From the NCBI GenBank assembly GCA_002730485.1, contig PCAH01000111.1, positions 1-9,491 on the forward strand: a DNA stretch of 9,491 bases, written 5' to 3'. The notes below the pieces were generated by a model. It was not told the DNA's origin. It made no database searches and was given only the letters and a program-made list of their open reading frames with translations. Below, one piece after another: positions 7,052 to 9,491 of the stretch; within the stretch, counting starts at the first letter, position 1; the number at the start of each line of letters is the position of its first letter. The position numbers were made by a program, and so were the translations under genes. Source of the DNA: Dehalococcoidia bacterium. Lineage in GTDB: Bacteria > Chloroflexota > Dehalococcoidia > UBA3495.

Positions 7052-7861
7052 ATGTCAGGAATATGGCCCGGTGAAACTCAGTGCGTGGTACTTCTTGGGT
7101 TCGACATCGATGGAGTTTCGTCGTGGTTGAACCGTAACCCGTCGTTCAAAGACCACCCAAGTCTCATGTCCATGGCCGAGTACGGCCCGTCTGTGGCCAC
7201 ACCGCGTATTCTAGACCTGCTGGACGCCCATTCCATACCAGCCAGCTTCTACGTGCCGGGCTATGTGGCTGAAACCCACGAGGACATGGTTAAAGAGATT
7301 GCCAACCGGGGGCACGAGATCGCCCACCACGGCTACATGCACGAACCGCCTTCCAGCCTCACCAGAGAACAAGAGATCGAAGTCATCGAGTCGGGCATCC
7401 GCATCCTCTGTGGCATCACCGGAGAACAACCGCTGGGCTACCGCTCGCCAAGCTGGGAGTTGTCCGAACACTCGCTGGAGTTGTTGACCGATTACGGGTT
7501 CATCTACGACAGCAGTCTGATGGGCGATGATGCACCATACATCGTCGATTCCCCGACCAATGGCAAATCCCTGGTGGAACTTCCAATTCACTGGCTCTTG
7601 GACGACGCACCCAATTTTGTCTACGCGCCGGTGGCCAACCGCCTGGGCCCCATGCGCAGCCCCGACGAGGTTTACCAGACTTGGGCCTCGGAGTTTGAGG
7701 GCCTGTACCGCTACGGGCGTGCGTTCACGCTGACCATGCACCCCCAGTACATCGGCCGGCCAGGCCGGCTGCTCATGCTGGAACGCCTAATCGAACACAT
7801 AAAGACTTTCCCCAACGTCAAATTCATGCGGGCCATAGATGTGGCGCAGATGTGGCGTTAG
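7052..7861 (+). CDS. Polysaccharide-deacetylase-like (CE4/NodB) hydrolase, HpPgdA-like
   Basis: A 269-aa metal-dependent deacetylase or amidohydrolase of the CE4 fold. Motifs in order: LGFDIDG with the catalytic and metal-binding aspartates D18/D20 (15-21), ASFYVPGY (64-71), the metal-binding GHEIAHHGYMHE with HxxxH at H93 and H97 (87-98), GYRSPSWE with R131 (129-136), YGFIYDSSLMGDD (148-160) and the C-terminal LTMHPQ with H230 (227-232). This set fits the subgroup that includes Helicobacter pylori PgdA and related cytoplasmic enzymes. There is no signal peptide, so a peptidoglycan or extracellular substrate is doubtful and a small N-acyl or cyclic amide compound is possible. GGAGG (7041-7045) supports the start. 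The gene lies 86 nt upstream of the nitrile-hydratase-type genes in the same direction, suggesting a shared pathway without proving it. Confidence 0.85.
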   Translation: MSGIWPGETQCVVLLGFDIDGVSSWLNRNPSFKDHPSLMSMAEYGPSVATPRILDLLDAHSIPASFYVPGYVAETHEDMVKEIANRGHEIAHHGYMHEPPSSLTREQEIEVIESGIRILCGITGEQPLGYRSPSWELSEHSLELLTDYGFIYDSSLMGDDAPYIVDSPTNGKSLVELPIHWLLDDAPNFVYAPVANRLGPMRSPDEVYQTWASEFEGLYRYGRAFTLTMHPQYIGRPGRLLMLERLIEHIKTFPNVKFMRAIDVAQMWR

Positions 7862-7883
7862 AGCTGACTCCCCGATAAATCTA

Positions 7884-7912
7884 TTGCCAAGGGTCTGCAT
7901 CAGAATTAACAT
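7884..7912 (+). promoter_or_regulatory. Possible internal promoter before the nitrile-hydratase-type genes
   Basis: TTGCCA (7884-7889), 17-nt spacer, TAACAT (7907-7912), matching 5 of 6 and 4 of 6 consensus bases. It sits in the 86-nt gap after the deacetylase gene and would start transcription near 7919, ahead of AGGAG at 7937-7941. It may supplement read-through from 6991-7019. Confidence 0.3.
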
Positions 7913-7947
7913 GACGGCAGATTACCTCGTACCTACAGGAGCACAGG

Positions 7948-8250
7948 ATGCCTAAAGTACATGACCGCGGTGGCTGGCCCAACGAAGACCCCATCGACCA
8001 TTCCGAACACGCGATGGAGGAATGGGAACGGAAGGTCGACGCTCTCAACGGAGTGCTCGGTGAAAGGGGACTCAAGAGCTCCGACCAGCTGCGTCGCGCC
8101 ATCGAGAGTATGGACCTGGAGACCTATGAGTCCCTGGCCTACTACGAGAAGTGGACCGCCGCTATGGAGATGCTCCTGGTGGAACAGGGCGTGATGACCA
8201 CAGATGAGATCGACGCCAAGATGGAAGCCCTGAAACAGGGCCAAGAGTAA
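7948..8250 (+). CDS. Nitrile hydratase/thiocyanate hydrolase beta chain, N-terminal half (ScnB-like)
   Basis: A 100-aa protein corresponding to the N-terminal half of a nitrile hydratase beta subunit. The opening VHDRGGW (4-10) matches the family's VHDxGG start. The helical part carries EEWERKVDALNGVL (24-37), SSDQLRRAIESM (44-55), YESLAYYEKW (60-69) and the characteristic MLLVEQGVMTTDEI (75-88). By alignment from memory, R49 matches the conserved beta arginine (R56 in Rhodococcus Fe-type enzyme) that contacts the oxidised metal-bound cysteines; the adjacent R50 is less usual. Activator proteins (P14K/NhlE) share this fold, but since the next gene supplies only the beta C-half, this must be the beta N-half. 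AGGAG at 7937-7941, 6 nt before the ATG, fixes the start. The stop is 2 nt before the next ATG. Confidence 0.85.
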   Translation: MPKVHDRGGWPNEDPIDHSEHAMEEWERKVDALNGVLGERGLKSSDQLRRAIESMDLETYESLAYYEKWTAAMEMLLVEQGVMTTDEIDAKMEALKQGQE

Positions 8251-8252
8251 CC

Positions 8253-8534
8253 ATGGCTAAGTACCGACCCGGCGACCAGGTCCGCATTCGAGTTGGCGTC
8301 CCACCGACCCATTTCAGAACGCCTGAGTACGTACAGGGCAAGCAGGGCCATATAGAAACTTCTTGGGGGGCGTTCCCCAATCCGGAAGGACTGGCCTACG
8401 GCGGTGACGGACTGCCAGCTCAGCCTCTATACCTGGTCAAATTTGCCCAGACCGACCTCTGGAGCAATTACAAAGGCGCAGCACAGGACTCCCTGCTCCT
8501 AGACATATACGAAAACTGGCTGGAATCCATCTAA
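8253..8534 (+). CDS. Nitrile hydratase/thiocyanate hydrolase beta chain, C-terminal half (ScnA-like)
   Basis: A 93-aa SH3-like beta-barrel protein equal to the C-terminal domain of the nitrile hydratase beta subunit. It shows YRPGDQVRIR (4-13), the THFRTPEYVQGKQG segment (19-32), QPLYLVKF (57-64), LW (69-70) and the terminal LLLDIYENWLE (81-91), all in the family order. R22 in THFRTP matches the second conserved beta arginine (R141 in the Rhodococcus Fe-type enzyme) that hydrogen-bonds to the modified cysteines. The ATG lies 2 nt after the preceding stop, so translation is probably coupled. The upstream stop is clean and the coding sequence begins properly at the domain boundary, so this is a genuine split rather than a frameshifted beta gene, although a sequencing error cannot be excluded from one read. 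Confidence 0.85.
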   Translation: MAKYRPGDQVRIRVGVPPTHFRTPEYVQGKQGHIETSWGAFPNPEGLAYGGDGLPAQPLYLVKFAQTDLWSNYKGAAQDSLLLDIYENWLESI

Positions 8535-8569
8535 CTAGAAACAAGACGGCTAATTCAGGAGAGCGCTCC

Positions 8570-9193
8570 ATGGCTGACAACGGACATTCCCACGGCGAAA
8601 ACGCAGAATATTACGCTCTGAGAGCCGAGGCCATCCAGGAATTATTGATCGAGAAGGGCGTCTGCACCATGGATGACATCCTCACCATGGCCGACCAGAT
8701 CGACTCCCGCTCACCCGAGGACGGCGCCAAGGTATTGGCCCACGCCTGGGTTGACCCGGAATACAAAGCCCGTCTTCTGGCTGATGCTGAGTCCGCCCTT
8801 TTGGAACTGGGCTATGACCTGCCCGAGACTGCCCCCAAACTGACGGTCTTAGAGAACACGAATGACGTCCACAACATGGCGGTCTGCACCCTGTGTTCCT
8901 GCTATCCCAGGGCGATTATTGGGCGCCCACCTGCTTGGTACAAGGGGTTGGCCTACCGCTCTCGAGTCGTGGTAGACCCCAGGGGAGTGCTGCAGGAGTT
9001 CGGCACCGAGCTGGACGAAGCCGTGCAGGTGCGGGTCATCGACAGCAGCGCCGACTACCGCTACCTGATCCTGCCCAAGCGACCGGAAGGAACTGAGGGT
9101 ATGAGCGAGGAAGAACTGGCCAAGCTCATCACCCAGGAGAGCATGATCGGTGTCGGTCTGGCCGTCTCACCGGAGTCGGTCCAGACCAGCTAG
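8570..9193 (+). CDS. Nitrile hydratase alpha / thiocyanate hydrolase gamma chain, CTLCSC metal site
   Basis: The 207-aa metal-binding chain. The claw motif CTLCSC occupies 106-111; C109 and C111 are the positions oxidised to sulfinate and sulfenate in the family, and Thr rather than Ser after the first Cys points to the cobalt type. Other family blocks are AIQELLIEKGV (21-31), AHAWVDPEYKARLL (57-70), LENTNDVHNMAVC (94-106), GRPPAWYKGLAYRSR (118-132) and DPRGVLQEFG (136-145). The enzyme would hydrate a nitrile to an amide, or hydrolyse thiocyanate to carbonyl sulfide and ammonia. The residue three after the last Cys is Arg (CYPR), where classical nitrile hydratases usually have Trp. AGGAGAG at 8557-8563 sets the start. 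The gene ends the cluster before a strong terminator. No signal peptide, so it is cytoplasmic. Confidence 0.92.
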   Translation: MADNGHSHGENAEYYALRAEAIQELLIEKGVCTMDDILTMADQIDSRSPEDGAKVLAHAWVDPEYKARLLADAESALLELGYDLPETAPKLTVLENTNDVHNMAVCTLCSCYPRAIIGRPPAWYKGLAYRSRVVVDPRGVLQEFGTELDEAVQVRVIDSSADYRYLILPKRPEGTEGMSEEELAKLITQESMIGVGLAVSPESVQTS

Positions 9194-9213
9194 CCAAAAC
9201 CGTTCCGAAAAAT

Positions 9214-9248
9214 AAAAGACCCCTACGCCCATGTCGTAGGGGTCTTTT
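9214..9248. terminator. Bidirectional intrinsic terminator
   Basis: A perfect 14-bp inverted repeat, AAAAGACCCCTACG (9214-9227) and CGTAGGGGTCTTTT (9235-9248), has a 7-nt loop. The plus strand ends in TTTT; the minus strand continues as TTTTATTTTT, a better U-tract. It lies between two convergent genes and would terminate both. Confidence 0.92.
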
Positions 9249-9278
9249 GCTTTGCTGCCGTTGTCGCTGTGAGCCGAT

Positions 9279-9491
9279 TTAGCCGGGTCGATCCAGCATC
9301 TGTTGGGGAATGTCTCCCAACAGCGATTCAACTCCTGGCATGGCCGTATCGTCGCTCAGTGCCAAATGTAGCGGCGTGATTGAGATGCAATTACTCTTGA
9401 TTGCAGCTATGTCGCTATCTTCAGACGGAGTCACCGTGCTGGGTTTGTTCCTGGATATCCAGTACCGTTTCTCCGGCCCCACGTTCTCGGC
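9279..9491 (-). CDS. surE: 5'/3'-nucleotidase SurE, C-terminal part (runs off the window)
   Basis: The frame is open from the right edge to a TAA at 9281-9279, giving the last 70 residues of a protein. The segment RYWISRNKPS, followed by EDSDIAAIKSNCISITPLHLAL, matches the C-terminus of SurE, where the D-x-x-A-x-x-x-x-x-x-S-x-T-P-L pattern precedes the end. SurE is a metal-dependent cytoplasmic nucleoside monophosphate phosphatase. The N-terminal DD metal site lies outside the window and cannot be checked. A GTG codon at 9482-9480 is an internal valine, not a start. The gene converges on the nitrile-hydratase-type cluster and shares its terminator. Confidence 0.8.
   Translation of the reverse strand, partial: AENVGPEKRYWISRNKPSTVTPSEDSDIAAIKSNCISITPLHLALSDDTAMPGVESLLGDIPQQMLDRPG

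Noticed and set aside
7948..8250. Reading the 100-aa protein as a nitrile hydratase activator (P14K-like)
   Set aside because: The following gene provides only the beta C-terminal half, so an N-half is required, and the VHDxGG start and R49 fit a beta subunit.
9480..9482. GTG as the start of a 67-aa gene at the right edge
   Set aside because: The frame continues open to the window edge and the sequence matches only the SurE C-terminus, so the codon is an internal valine.

Overview
The window reads as chromosomal DNA of moderately high GC from a bacterium. The style of the lysS, serS and surE products and of the nitrile-hydratase-type genes suggests a Chloroflexota-like (Dehalococcoidia/SAR202) background. 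That placement is an impression from protein sequence, not a computed assignment. No tRNA, rRNA, transposase, integrase, phage gene or CRISPR array is visible.

Left third (1-3371, minus strand): a compact four-gene ABC importer operon of the phosphonate/phosphite family, transcribed in the order binding lipoprotein (phnD-like), ATPase (phnC-like), permease, permease (two phnE-like). Neighbouring genes overlap, with junctions of the GTGA and ATGA type. The binding protein carries features I associate with the 'putative selenate' branch of the PhnD superfamily, so the substrate is open. Upstream lies a good minus-strand promoter (3657-3685). It is followed by a leader of about 280 nt that can fold into a three-way junction closed by a 15-16 bp stem (3465-3616). 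This is the most riboswitch-like object in the window, and I could not match it to a known class.

Middle (3739-6709, plus strand): a strong promoter (3739-3767) drives lysS and serS, separated by 2 nt. These are lysyl- and seryl-tRNA synthetases with intact class II motifs. The gap 6710-7051 holds hairpins, a possible 31-codon membrane peptide and a strong promoter for the next gene.

Right third (7052-9193, plus strand): a CE4 polysaccharide-deacetylase-like hydrolase is followed by three small genes that together make a nitrile hydratase/thiocyanate hydrolase-type enzyme. Its beta chain is split into two proteins (N-half then C-half), and the metal-binding alpha/gamma chain (CTLCSC) comes last. 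The gene order matches scnB-scnA-scnC of thiocyanate hydrolase. Arginines at expected active-site positions are kept in both beta halves, and an additional Arg follows the metal motif. No metal-insertion activator gene is visible nearby. A strong bidirectional terminator (9214-9248) separates this cluster from a convergent surE, which runs off the right edge.
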